This document shows positions 10,011 to 22,224 of a DNA stretch of 64,000 nucleotides, in pieces. The stretch's first letter is position 1. Each line of letters starts with the position of its first letter. Position numbers and translations under genes: made by a program. Source of the DNA: Malachius bipustulatus (Eukaryota > Arthropoda > Insecta > Coleoptera > Melyridae); assembly GCA_910589415.1 (NCBI GenBank), contig OU342630.1, positions 83,200,186-83,264,185 of the forward strand, in the 5' to 3' direction. Under the pieces are notes generated by a model. The model made no database searches. It was not told the DNA's origin and was given only the letters and a program-made list of their open reading frames with translations.

Positions 10011-13000
10011 ATAATTTAACGAAGAATTTTGCTTTTACACTTGTTTTTGATATATTGTACTCATGTTAAATAATTGTAAATTTGTAAAAGAAAAATTAAA
10101 ATTTTCACATGTTTTTTGATCTACATATATCACAAGACATGAAATTTTTTTTAACCCTAAAATAATGAAGATAAGTATTTACTTATCTTCTAAAAAAGGT
10201 ACCTATCTAAAAAAAATATCCCTGAGAAATAATCCTTTTACACTTCTTGTAATGCACATCTTTATTTTATTCTCAAAAATATGTAGGTACTTTCCTACCT
10301 AAGGTATGACCCTTTATTTGAAAAATATTTTCGTAGTAATAATTGCCCATTTTACAATGTAAAAAATAAGTCTTCACAATAAACGAATAAAACTAAAACA
10401 TTGCTTGCTTTGAAAATCTTTCGATACACACGAAAGAGTTTCAATATTGTCTACTGTTTCTTTTTTAAATTAAATTAGGTACTATATGTATACAAATACA
10501 CAAAGTATAAACTGAAGTGTTCAATATATCAGAAAGAAGGAAATTACGTAGAAGAACATCACATCCAATCAATGCTTTCTGAATTAAATACTTTCCTCAA
10601 AGCTTTACACAGAGAATAAGTAACGAATTTAATTAACAACATTCCAGCGGAGTTCAATCGTTATAGAGAACCTCCTACACAGGCTCAGTTAAGCCCTTAG
10701 CCCGTTTCTCGTCTACGTTCCGCACCGTCGAAATAAGGCCCCGCGTTTAGTATTCTTTTCTTTGAAGTATTCCGGGGGTCTGAGGTTGGTAATGACGTTC
10801 CCGACGTAATCCATGCATACACCAGACCCTATGCCTACCCCTATGCTCACATACGCACACCAAGAGATTCCTTTATTTTGCCAGTCGAGGAAAAGATTTG
10901 ATGAAAATCCCCCGCTGCTTTCCTGCGAATGCCAGAAGAGGCTGCCTTCCAATCAGCATCGGCTTCGACTAACTCCGTGCCCTTGATCATTATCAGCGGC
11001 CGAATATAAAAATGCACGAGCGGAAAATTCAATAAAGGAAGGCATTCGTGATTCCGGAGTTTTCTTTGTACATAAATTAAAATCGCTCGCGGCAAATAGG
11101 TTTATAAGAGAAACGGGAAAGGAGAATACAATTAAACAAGGTGGCACTTGGAAAAACTTCGATGTTCGTGAATTCTTAGTAATACTGATTGTACACAGGG
11201 TGGAGTGAATGGTTTGAAGTATTCATAAGATTAATAAGATTCTTTTGAGGATAAATATATAGGGAGTAGTCAACAGTATCAAAATAATTGTTTTCCTAGA
11301 TCAGATATATTTTCTTGAACCTTGAAGCCCTTTCTTACAAAAATATGTGAAAGACACTAACAATACCTACCTAATTAAAATATTAATAACAAAGGACATA
11401 TTGTGTTAGTGAAGTTTATTAAATCTTATATAGGTACATGGTTATGTATCTATTTACTTGGTACTTTCTCTTCCACATAATTGATTACCACCTCTGATAT
11501 CCAAAGCAATATCTTCTAGCAACGTTTGTTAACCTTTAATCAATAACTTCATTTCATGCTTGAATAACAAATTTCATTCACAAATTTCTTGTCCGTGCTA
11601 TTGCTGCGTTGCTACACATGCTCATTAAGATACAATGTTCTTATAGTATGGAAATTTGTAATCGAGTAACTGATCCACAATTGCGACCCACTTTGTTTGC
11701 TAATTACAAGTGAGATAAACCATATTATTTAAGTAACTGTGTTCTTAATGAGTGGAGTGATAAAAAGCAACATTCGACGTTGTAGAATGACTGTAATCAT
11801 AATAATGGGATAAAAATTGATTAAAAAAGTTACTACACTCATTATATTAATTGCTCTCGGAGCACCTCAGATGGACCGTTAGGATGAGCTTAACATTTTA
11901 TCGACCAGAGACCAGAGAAACGTGATTCCATTTGTAAATTTCAACTACTTCTATCTCGTCATTGAATTAAGGTAATTACTATCATGGTATCGTTCTTCCA
12001 TCACTTCTTTTCGATCATTACTCACTTCTTTGATGACGTTGCCACACATAGAATCTCGAAACTAATTTAGGGTCTCATTGTCTTTGGCGAGTTTTTGTTC
12101 TGAAATAATTGAGTTTTGTCTGTCATCGTTGTTAAGCGCTCAGGAATTTGTCCTCCAAGTTTGGCGCTATGTGCTATTTATAATATTTGGCGATTTTGAA
12201 AGTGTGGAATTTACCTTTCCACAAATCGGTTGCTGTGTGATTATTTTTTATTGTCTAGAAGAGTTTTGATATAAAAAGACTTACTTAACTGCCGAATTTT
12301 ACTTAATCAATAATTATAAATACAACGCTTATTATGTATTTTAAAATTTCACAGAAGAATATTTCTGGCTATAATCAAGATCTGATTTGACAACAGGAAC
12401 TCTGTCTTTGTGTTTCATTTATAAGACATGTTTAGCGGAAATAAATTGATGGAAAAAGTAGCAAAACAAGTTTGACAGCTTTAATACGCTCATACTAGCA
12501 GATTGCAGCTTGTTTTGGTACTAAATGATATAGTACTAAATGAAAGAGCCAGGAATTTTTGCACATCATGCGGCCAACTCTACTCAGAACCCTCGCAAAA
12601 GTAAAAAATATTTTTCAGTTATGATCTAATTGTTGAAATTGTAGCTTTTCTATAGTTTCAAACTTGTTGAAGGGTGACTGGTACTGGTGGTTTTAGGACA
12701 AACTCAAAATGGTGCGAAATCCATTTTGGTTCATGTACACAGCTGAGAGTTGGAGAACTTCCAGGAACCCCTGCTGCTTGCTTCATGTAAAATTAGTCTC
12801 TCTATCAAATTTTTTCCCAATTTTTAATATTGTTAATATCCCCTAACCCATTTTTCCCACAACAGAAGAGATCATTGTGGATTGTTCAAAGCATTTCCGA
12901 AGTCTTTGTAATCTCTTCATCTGGTAGGGGATTGTTCTTTCCACTTCCCATTATAGTTCATTGGTGTTCATATCGTTTCTGGTGCCCATCGGTTCCATTC

Positions 13001-13198
13001 TTTGAGCTATAGCCATCCCCCTTTAGACCTTCTGCAGCCTCATTTTAACCCCATTCGTCAAAGAATGGTAAAGAAAAAATGATTTCATGAAAATAGGTTA
13101 GCACACGCTTGCAATGGTCTAAAATGGCTCATTTACTCTATTTTTTTTTATTACCTGAAAGGTCAATTTTTGACATTTTTATTCACAGAGAACGTCCC
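10011..13198. other. gene-free stretch
   Basis: No supported gene. A less AT-rich island at 10640-11150 has three overlapping minus-strand frames of 60-80 codons, none with a recognisable domain. The rest is AT-rich and without matched repeats, except for a short segment near 12740-12780 that resembles 14400-14440. Confidence 0.4.
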
Positions 13199-13495
13199 CA
13201 ACTCATGGTCCAACCTTTTATTTGACACGTTGCGAAGCAGTTTCTCAGGCCTCCATGGTCAATATTACCCAGAGCAAGAATACGTGCTGTTCCTATCCAT
13301 TTTGGTCGATTGCACCGCTCATTTTTGATGGTTAACAAAATGAGCATTATAATGAGCATTACATGTATAGTATATGTGAAAGGTTAATGTCACGAAGGTG
13401 CCTTATTAACTTAGCAACCGTGGACGTGCCTCTGACCAAACACACCTGAGAAACTGCCTCGAAGCATTTCAAAGAAAGGTTTGGACCGTGAGTTG
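13199..13495. mobile_element. 297-bp foldback element
   Basis: The left arm CAACTCATGGTCCAACCTTT continues through GCGAAGCAGTTTCTCAGG. It is matched at the right by CCTGAGAAACTGCCTCGAAG continuing to GGTTTGGACCGTGAGTTG, so the arms are about 51 bp. The 195-bp middle has no coding capacity. No clean target duplication is visible. Confidence 0.65.
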
Positions 13496-13887
13496 CGCAC
13501 GGTCGAATAAGGTGCTGTAAAAATCAGTAAAAATTTACTTTTCGGTTACAAGACCATCGCAAGCAAAAGCTAATCATGCAACATTTATTTCTTTACCAAT
13601 CTTCAATAAGGGGATAGAAAGATGTTACGGAGATCTAATGGGGGATTATAGAGCTCAAAGAATAAGTCAATGAGTACCAGAGATTCCAATGAACCCTAAC
13701 GTACCAGTCAACAAATCAGTGGTAAGCACAATGGGGGACAAGGTTGCAGAGGCTCCCAAAAAAAAAGCGTTCCCAAAGAGTTTGGGGACGCTTTGAACAA
13801 TTCACAATTGGGAAAACGTGTTTTGTGTTGAGAAAAATCGATTTGCCTCAAACTTGAGTCATCTTTGAAAATCTTATGGTCACTTTT

Positions 13888-14330
13888 TCACACTGTGATA
13901 CGCAACTGATTCCTGCTAAGTGTCTTCAGTTGTCTTAGTTTTGGGCTCCTTGATGAAAGCTTTCTCATGTTGATGTTTGGTCCTTTTATCCTAATATTCT
14001 TTATGTTTTTTTTCTTAAGGCATATGTTAACTTTATCCCGTGCTGTACTTTTTGGTACTCCGAAGGCCGGTTCTGGGCCAATGTATGCCGCCGAGGATCC
14101 ACTTCTTGACAACTCGTTGACTTTTTCATTGTCTGTGATCCCGCTATGTCCTGGCACCCACATCAAGGTTACTTGTTGGTTCCTGCCAGGCTTTCGAGAT
14201 GTTCACGGCTTTTCCACAGTAGTCTGGACGTTATCTTGGGATTTCCTACACCCCTTAGAACCACCTGACTGTCTGTTAGTAGGTATATTGATCCCCCTGT
14301 TTTTTGGTGGTTCCACGGCAACCTCAAAAC
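13888..14330 (-). pseudogene. LINE RNase H domain fragment
   Basis: On the minus strand this reads VTLMWVPGHSGITDNEKVN near 14105-14165 (the conserved H of the RNase H active site, followed by the N/D-E pair), then a GPEPAFG motif near 14050-14075, which follows RNase H in many insect LINEs of the I/R1-type group. Further upstream (14170-14330) a decayed TDSQAAL-like stretch is readable only through frameshifts. RNase H in these elements removes the RNA template during target-primed reverse transcription. Neither the reverse transcriptase nor the C-terminal zinc knuckle is present, so it is a short dead fragment. Confidence 0.8.
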
Positions 14331-16800
14331 ACCAGCTTAAAACCTTTCGAAGGTGATTTTGGTACATGGGTGCATTTCAAGTTATGTCAGACATACACAA
14401 ACATTGGAGTTGGAGAACTTCGAGAATGGCCTTACTGCTGGCTATACGTGTAAAATTTTTAGAATATCTAGCGACTGACTTGCCAGCGCGGAGTGTCCCC
14501 TAAATTTTATTCAGCAGTTCAGATTTGCGACTCGAAGTTCCAAAAAGGGGGTCTACAGCTACTTTTATTTTATTCCTGGAAACTTGGAGGTGATGAGAAA
14601 CTAGAACGAGGAAGTTCCAATATTTTTGAACAATTCTTGTGGTTAGCTGCCATTTGTGTGTTGGTGTTACTTTAAGTAGGTAGCTATGTTTATGTTAAAT
14701 ATGTTGATTAATTATTTTATTGTCTACAAATTTGAATTACAAATTGAAGTGTACAAATTTCTATTACAGTGAATATAAGATAATTATTTACAAACTGATC
14801 TTATTCGAAAACTGAATTTTAAACTACGTTGTCGAAAATTCGTTCATTAAAATGTTGCTTGATTACATTAGCTCTCCAAATACCAAAAACTCCAGTGAAA
14901 ACCGCCAGTGTTATTAAACAGTAGCTTTCTGGGCCTGTAATAAGATGACCACTGGTATAACTTGGACACGACTTCGGCTTGCTGGAATGTTGCTAGGAAG
15001 AATAGCAACCTCCGCCCTAATCAGGCGATAATTAAAACCATTGGAATCCAGGTCGACCCAGTGAGTCTGATCAAGATAAACCTTGTTTACACTCGCCGAC
15101 CGACCGCTGGCTGTTTTATTCATTTAATATTCAAATCAAGCGCTCCACTTGAGCGTCGTTATCCAGTGGCTTGTTCGTATCGTTGTTAATTTCCCTATTA
15201 ACGACTTCTTACAAGGTGAAGTGATCCTCTTACGTCCGACAAGATTTCTATGGTCAGCGATTTTCCGATGACAGTGATACTTCAATTACTGGATAAGCGG
15301 GATTAATCCGCACGAAGAGACGAGCTTGCTTGGAGCATATTTTATCACGTTTTTTAAGAGCATAATTTGGATCAATTTCGTTTGAAATATCAGTAGTAAT
15401 CAATTATAATTAAAACATAATTAAAAATATTAAAAATAATTAAAATTATTATTAAAAATTAATGGAATTGTCAAGTAACGAACGAGACAGAAAAAACAGA
15501 AAATATTTTTGATATTGAAATCAGATTTTCTCCATAGCAAATCTCCGTGGACCACGGCGAAACATCCCGGAATCAACTATGATTTCAAATGAAGCCAGCT
15601 GTGAAAGCCTACACACATCAAATATTTGGATATGTAAATATTTTCTGAAATGTGTTGCGTGGAAATACTCATAGAATATATAGACTAGAGCTGGAGTTAG
15701 GTAGGTACTCAAAAAGATAATTAAAGTTTTCAAAATTTTCACCAACTTCAAATCTCACATGAGTTTAGAAAGTGGAAATTACAATCATAAATAGATATTT
15801 TATGCGTTATGCTTACATAAACTTACATAAAAGCTTAAAATTATACAACTTGCGGAAAAATGATACCAAAAAATTACAGAGTACCCAAGCTCCAGCCTTA
15901 TACATTCCACAGCTACCTTATCCCCTTATCCAACTCAACTAGCACCACAGTAACATCAATACGTTACCGCCACCTAATCAACGTTTTTTTTTTTTTTTTT
16001 TAGTAAACATCATTTTATTTCTTTATTTTACACCTCATAAAGTCGCTTAAACCTAATATTTTATGGTACTCTATAGTGATAATAACTCTTAAGTAACGTC
16101 TTCAAAGTTCCACTTACTTTAAAGTAGTTTTAATAGTCGCCGCGATATTTTGGGAACCTCTACCTGGGTATTCACAGTTATAGTACTAGTTAGTAATATT
16201 TAGTGGTGGCAGTTATGTTTCTGCTACCTTTAGAAGTGATCGTATCCGTGCATTGTTACTATGTAGTAGCAGGAACCAGTCAACTTAACCATCAAATAAT
16301 TTCCACCATATAATCCCGATGACAACTATCCATGTAACATAATTTTTATATGCTGGCGACGGGCAAAGGCATTACCTGAGATTGAAAATGAAGTATGTCA
16401 ACAAGTTTGCGAAAGCTAAAAAAAGTAAAAGTTACAGGCATTCGACTTTCCAGCAATTTATCAAGTACCGCCGGCGAATTGCGGTGTCGATCTTCAGTTC
16501 CATTTGGCAGTTTGTGGTTGAAATAAGTTTGAAGTTCCATATTTCCAGTTTCTGTTACGACCATTAAGAAACATTTACTTAGAAGTGAAAATTACTGCAA
16601 AGTAATTTTCTTTGTCAAATAGGCCATTTTTAAGGATACGATTGAAGATGCCATTGTCTGCTATTAGAACCTTTAACTCAAAATGAATATTGAAAAATAT
16701 ATTTTTGAAACATTTAATCAAAGATGGTACATTAATGCATTACTATTGAGTTGAAACTTCTGACGAATAATAAAAACCAGACCATGCTATGCTATTTCTT
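14331..16800. other. gene-free stretch
   Basis: No supported gene. Overlapping short frames at 14490-14675 and 14914-15189 have no recognisable domains. A T18 run at 15984-16001 is listed separately. Confidence 0.4.
15984..16001. repeat. T18 run, possible retroposed poly(A) tail
   Basis: Eighteen T in a row, followed on the right by TTTATTTCTTTATTTTAC. On the minus strand that reads as AATAAA signals upstream of a poly(A) tail. It fits the 3' end of a minus-strand retroposed sequence, but no coding remnant or target duplication was seen. Confidence 0.4.
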
Positions 16801-16865
16801 GGATGGAGTTTTCGCTGTTTTTTTTTTTTAATAATACTTTTCAAAATTGCACATTTTAATGGCGC

Positions 16866-17648
16866 TTGACAATATTTGGAGGTATCATCTATACATTTGA
16901 CAAAACTTTATTTCGTGTTAGTTTTCACACTGGGAAAGATGGTTTTCCTTATACGACTCCTTTACCGCCCATCCCAACCGTTAGTACTGAGATCTCTCCT
17001 ACGCGGGTTGTGAAATTCTTGGGCTTTTACATCGATCAAAACTTGAACTGGCTGACTCACACTGACCACTTGTGCCGACGCCTTGCTAGCTCCTGCTTCC
17101 TTCTGAAACAACTCCAACACACTGTGTCTCATGACGTTCTTCTCTCCGCATACTACGGACATTTTTACAGTCACATCTCCTATGGCCTGGCCGTATGGGG
17201 CGGATCACAGAGTTCTTTACGCAGAGTTTTTCTTCTGCAGAAGAGAGCTATCAGGATACTGGCAGGCTTGTCCATAGATCAGTCCTGTAGGGGTCACTTC
17301 AGGCGTCTCGGTCTCCTCACGTTGCCTGCTGTTTATGTCTTCTCTCTTCTCAAACTGATTTACAAACATCAAGCCAAACTTGATCGTTTCCGATTCACAC
17401 ACCATTATCAGACCAGGCTTAATCTTTTCAAACTACCAACTCACCATCTCACTTCCACCGAAAGGACATTCACGTACACGGCCATAAAATTCCTTAATCA
17501 CTTCAGGATAGACCCCGCAACCTTTGGATTCTCTCAGTTCAAGGCACATCTCCGAAGTTATCTCACAGACCTGGAACCCTATTCTACCATGGATATTCTG
17601 TCTTCCTCCCCCCCCCCCCTCCACACCCTTATTGATTCATTAACCTAG
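16866..17648 (+). pseudogene. LINE reverse transcriptase, thumb and C-terminal region
   Basis: The frame is open for 260 codons. It contains VVKFLGFYIDQNLNWLTHTD (codons 49-68), the KFLG-x-LD-x-LNW motif at the end of the RT palm, followed by the thumb-like SYGLAVWGGS and LLQKRAIRILAG motifs. These are diagnostic for non-LTR retrotransposons of the jockey/CR1/L2 type. It ends with a stop after DSLT and has no RNase H or zinc knuckle, favouring a CR1/L2/jockey-like lineage. The catalytic FADD motif lies upstream in the full-length element and is lost here, so the fragment cannot copy RNA. The frame is unusually undamaged, suggesting a fairly recent insertion. Clade assignment is an inference. 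Confidence 0.85.
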
Positions 17649-17938
17649 CACCTTGTCACTAGGATATGTATAATTGTAAACGACAATGTAGTGTATACAA
17701 TGACTAGCATTAGATTCTGGAAATTTTCCTTTATTTGTTCTTCTCAATTTTCTCTGATGCATTTGTGATTGTGATCAATGTGTTATAATGCCAATCGCTT
17801 GCGTATGACCTTTTGATTACGCAGGCGAATTTATGTGTACTACCACTGCGGTTTGTTCTTTGTTTGTGAATTATTATCATCGCTTACAACGCTATTGTAC
17901 TAATCAATGATTGTTGAATTTAATGGTACAATAAAGAG

Positions 17939-17977
<39 letters not shown>
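16866..17977 (+). mobile_element. 5'-truncated LINE with (TTA)n tail
   Basis: A reverse-transcriptase frame (to 17648) is followed by a 290-bp non-coding 3' end, an AATAAA signal at 17930-17935 and a (TTA)n run of about 12 units at 17941-17976. That layout is a LINE 3' end made by target-primed reverse transcription. The 5' part, including endonuclease and the FADD-type RT active site, is missing. No target-site duplication was found with confidence. Confidence 0.8.
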
Positions 17978-19206
17978 TCTTACAATACAATAATTGTTAT
18001 GAAGAGAGACTCTGGATCTACGAAAGAGTTGGACTATTAGAAACTAAGCCGTGATAAAAGCAAGCACTAACTGATAGAGTAGCGAAGTTTTGGAAAAGTC
18101 GCTGAGACGGATGTGGAATGTAACCGTACGAGTTGCGGACCCGACCCAGGAACGTTATAGACACCTCAAAATCATTCTCCATTTTGGTGGTTGGCACGTA
18201 TTAGCGACGTTCGTAGAACTTTCTCGTGACTAGTGGCAAGACACTTAAAAGTTCCTTGGGTAGTCGCCGCTTAGTTGCAACGACCAATTGTGCTGCTTGG
18301 GAACTAACAGCGTCCCGTTGAGTTTATGAACTACTTTCAGAAGAGCCTCTATACTCTGTTCAAGTGAATTACGTAGGAGGTGAAGTCAACCTTCTTGTTT
18401 CGCAAAAGTAGCCATATTTTACGAATGGACACCAACTAACAAGTTTTTGAAAGCCCTATTTTCCCACCGTAATTTCATTAAATTTTGAAACTGCAAAGTT
18501 CAGATTTTCTACAAACCCACCGTTCGTATAGATTTTTCAAAGCTCTCAAGTTTAAGTTTTTGCTGTTAATAAGGGAGGCCTAAAAATTACTGAACTTGTG
18601 GCAGGGTTGTAAAACTCCCTCAACCACCAACTTTCAGAGAATGTGCTCCTAAGAATCAGGGAATCCAAACAACTCGCTATTTTTGTAGGATTTTTCTTTT
18701 TCATTCATTGAAAATATTTGTTTATAAAAAATATCGTTACAAATTTATCAATTAATATTCAAAGAGGTAGGTACTTATTCTTTTCTTACGGTTTGACCTA
18801 TTATATTTAGCTGATTTACATTTCTGGCGCAATTGTTTTTATCAACTGGAACTTGTGTGATGTCTGATATGGCAGGCTGACGAGCAATAAAGCCGAAACG
18901 ATGATGTCTTTGTCTTCAGACTCGAATATTTGTATCGATCATACCTTATTAATCAGATCAATTATTAGTCAAGTTCTCACAATCATGATCTCTCTAAAAT
19001 GAGAGACCAATAATTTAGTGATTTTCGATATTTTCATGAAAAACGGGTAGGTAGGTAAAGTTTTTAAAGAAGAGAGGCAACACGTAATATTGTATTTTAG
19101 GAAAATAATAATATGTTAATATGATAATTCTCATATTAGACCTTTGATAGAACTTGAATCAAGTTAACGATGAGATTAAAATCCATAAAGTGGATTTTTT
19201 CGCATA
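17978..19206. other. gene-free stretch
   Basis: No open frame of note. 18000-18420 is less AT-rich than the rest, but I recognise nothing in it. Confidence 0.4.
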
Positions 19207-20327
19207 GGTCCGTTTTTCGAGACTAACCATGGATATCTCGCTGATCAGTACATATACTAGTGCCCGTATTCACAAACGATAATTTCCTGAATAATTACGT
19301 AATCAATTATCCCCATCTCATTCTATTGCAAAAAAACTGCATGTCTCCATCTCACTCATTTAAATAATTACGTAATTATTTAGGAAATTATTGTTTGTGA
19401 ATACGGGCATAGGTCGGTTAAATTGAGGCAAAGTTGCGTATTTTTATGCCGAGTAATAACCTGAAAAAAAATTCAGAATATTTTCAGTCGTTGCTAAAAT
19501 ATCCTGAAAAAACTGAAAAATCGAGATTTCTTATTTTTGCCATATTTTTCTAATTTTTTGAAATTATTGAATAATTTTTTGTAGGCTTACATAAGTCGTT
19601 AAGAGTTATTCATCTGACATTTCAATAACTTTCAAAGCCAACTAGATCCCAGAGTATTCATAGTCAACTTTTGTTTTTCTCACGGCCGCCATATTGGATT
19701 TTCATGTCATTCTGTATTAAAAAAATAAGAAAACCAAAAATCTATCACATTAAATCAAAATTTGATTCTTCTTTTTTAGAATAAAAGAACCTTTCTTCAA
19801 CCGAATGTCATAAATAACCATAAGTCAAACAATGTCACGTCATATTGCGACGTCGCCCGACGTCGTTCGGTGATAAAATTTTGTTCTTTGTTGAAATATA
19901 AGAAGAAAATTTTGAAGAATTATTTTTTATGTATGATAGATTTTTTGTTTCCTTAATTTTTTTAATACAGAATGACATGAAAATCCAATATGGTGGCCAT
20001 AAGAAAAACAAAAGTTGACTATGAATACTCTCGGATCTAGTTGGCTTTGAAAATTTTTGAAATGTCGGATGGATAGCTCTTAACGGCTTATGAAAGCCTA
20101 CAAAAAATTATTTATTAATTTCCAAAAATAAGAAAGATATGGCAAGAATAAGAAATCTCGTTTTTTCAGTTTTTTCAGGATATTTCAACAACGTCTGAAA
20201 ATATCCTGAATTTTTTTTCAGATTATTACTCGACATAAAAATACGCAACTTTGCCCCAATTAAACCGACCTCGTATCTCTACTGATAAGCGAGATAACCA
20301 TGGTTAGCCTCGAAAAACGGACACCCT
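19207..20327. mobile_element. foldback element with arms of about 400-500 bp
   Basis: The left arm starts GGTCCGTTTTTCGAGACTAA and runs to about 19735. The right arm runs from about 19965 and ends TTAGCCTCGAAAAACGGACA (20306-20325). The arms match throughout, for example AAAGTTGCGTATTTTTATGC against GCATAAAAATACGCAAC-type sequence and GAATGACATGAAAATCCAAT on the right against its complement at 19695. The left arm is longer because a 149-bp MITE sits in it at 19261-19409. The loop (19740-19960) is unique AT-rich DNA with no gene. Probably a Tc1/mariner-type or foldback transposon. The exact ends are uncertain by a few bases. Confidence 0.8.
19261..19409. mobile_element. 149-bp MITE nested in a foldback arm
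   Basis: It begins TGCCCGTATTCACAAACGAT and ends with the complement GTTTGTGAATACGGGCA. TIR pairing continues inward through AATTATTTAGGAAATT-type sequence. It is flanked by TAG on both sides (19258-19260 and 19410-19412). The other arm of the host foldback (near 20262-20285) lacks it and shows the uninterrupted target, so the insertion is certain. TIR and 3-bp or TA target fit a Tc1/mariner or Harbinger-derived MITE. Confidence 0.85.
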
Positions 20328-20677
20328 ATATTATGATACTTTAATTTTTTCACGGATACTCCGAGTATAAGGCTCTCAACTAGTTAATATTTTTGCAAAC
20401 TAAGTAAGTAGGTGTAAATTTTGATGTATGTCAATATCCTGAGAAGGAGCACATGAGGTCCTTTCTATCTTGCAGGTAAGTGATGAATGGATCTCCAGGG
20501 AAGTCCCGCGTCAATTCCCAACCAATCAGCCAAATGCAAATTTTACTCCATCAAATTCTGTCGCCCTTCGCAAACTAAAATGCATTACTTCATCAGTAAA
20601 GTGAGTGCCACGTAGACGCTCATAAAATGAGCACAACATCCACGAGACTAATTTTATGTTAACTTTCCATTTTGTTA
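20328..20677. other. no gene seen
   Basis: Short intervening AT-rich spacer between two foldback elements, with no recognised content. Confidence 0.4.
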
Positions 20678-21311
20678 CAATGTTGCTTGATACTGATCGA
20701 CAGGAGTATCTTGGCGGTTGTTTAAGGAGTGAGAGGTCCTAGAACAAGAAAATCACCCCACCATCTCATCTGTTTTAGTACATTTCTCTATGTAATAAAT
20801 TTGGTGTATTATATTTTGACAAATGTATTGACATTGATACTTGACATTTATAATTTATTCTGTTAGTGACAGTTAATTATTGCAAACGTAGTGAAAGCTT
20901 TGGCAATGGCATATTATTATGTCCCTAATTGTTTGGATTTCTAACTAAAACTCCCGTGTTTATTTCAGATTTTCATATATATTGAACGCAGCCAAATTAA
21001 CTCCCAGTTTACAATAAAATTTAAATGGCAAGTATAGTTGGACCAGAGATATAACGAAACGACTTCTGTCACTTTATCAATTTTTGGATTATTGAAATAT
21101 TGTTGAAGTCATAAAATATGACAGTTTAACAATTAGATCATTTCGTTATCTCTTGGTCGACTATATCAATGTCAATACATTTTATAAAATTTATTACATA
21201 GAATGTACCAAAACTGTTAGATAGTGGGGTGGTTTTCGCTTTCTTTCTAGGACCTCTCACTCCTTAAACAACCGCCAAGATATTCCTGTCGATCAGTAGC
21301 TACATTGTTGA
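20678..21311. mobile_element. foldback element with arms of about 200 bp
   Basis: The left arm contains CTGATCGACAGGAGTATCTT, GGCGGTTGTTTAAGGAGTGA and TATTGACATTGATACTTGAC. The right arm (to about 21300) contains the reverse complements, ending AAGATATTCCTGTCGATCAG. The arms are about 90% alike by eye. The right arm is interrupted by a 129-bp MITE at 21035-21163. No coding capacity was seen. Outer ends are defined only to within about 15 bp. Confidence 0.78.
21035..21163. mobile_element. 129-bp MITE nested in a foldback arm
   Basis: It starts TAGTTGGACCAGAGATATAA and ends TTATCTCTTGGTCGACTA, which are complementary with few mismatches, and is flanked by TA on both sides (21033-21034 and 21164-21165). 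The equivalent point in the left arm (near 20838-20850) has a single TA, which is the empty site. Its terminal words resemble those of the MITE at 26056 (GTCGRCCAA-AGATATA), suggesting related transposase recognition. Confidence 0.82.
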
Positions 21312-22224
21312 GAGTCTTTTGGTTAATTATTATTCTTCTTGTGACTGCAGACTCTTTTTACCGAGCCCATTAAAATTACAGAGAATTTCATTGTGTTTAA
21401 TTATTAATTATGTTTTAATATAGGATCGGTAAGTAAAGCTACAAACTGGGGAATACAACCTCGCGTACTGAAATATTTTTTCGTCGAACTGTTTTTCCAC
21501 CGCTTGCTTCGTTACATTACTCTCAAATGCCACTATGATATTTTAATTAGGTATAATTATATTAAAAATAAACCTAGTAGCTTGAAAACGCTTGATCGAA
21601 TAACTTCACTTTGAAGTAAAAAGTTAATTACCAAGAAAAATGGGAATTGGATTTTTCAGTACTCTATTTTGATTTGTCACGATTTCAGTCCGTAAATGGT
21701 ATGCGGTCTTTAAATGAATAGAAATATTTACCGTGTTGCTAATTGCGTACAATGAAAAGCAGATTGTTTAAAAGTATTTCCTGCAGTTATTCAATTTTTG
21801 TTTGACATTGTTTCCCATAATAACCAATCTTGGAGACAACAGTCTATAGTAGTAGACTACGCCATGCCACAAATTTTAACTTAAAATCCTACAAAAATCT
21901 TGAGAAGTTTATAAATCTTCTTCTGAAATAATGATTGATTCTACGGGCTGTTTTGCAGTGGTCCATGGAGATTTGCTCAGAACCCTTAGTCCATAGCGGC
22001 GTTAGTCATCATCGGCGGTTACACGTGCGCAAGTTTCCACTCTTGTGTTCATCAACTCTCTGGACGCCTGAAATGAGCGCATCTATTTCTGGCTGATGGT
22101 CCGGTGATGTCATACCCCTGTATCTCTAAGTGTAATTTTTTTTTATTATTTACGGCTTGAATGGAAAATATTTGGCATGTTCTTGTTGATATTAATATTA
22201 TTATAACATTGTACCTTTTTCAGC
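21312..22224. other. no gene seen
   Basis: AT-rich, without an open frame of note. 21950-22130 is less AT-rich but matches nothing that I recognise. Confidence 0.4.
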
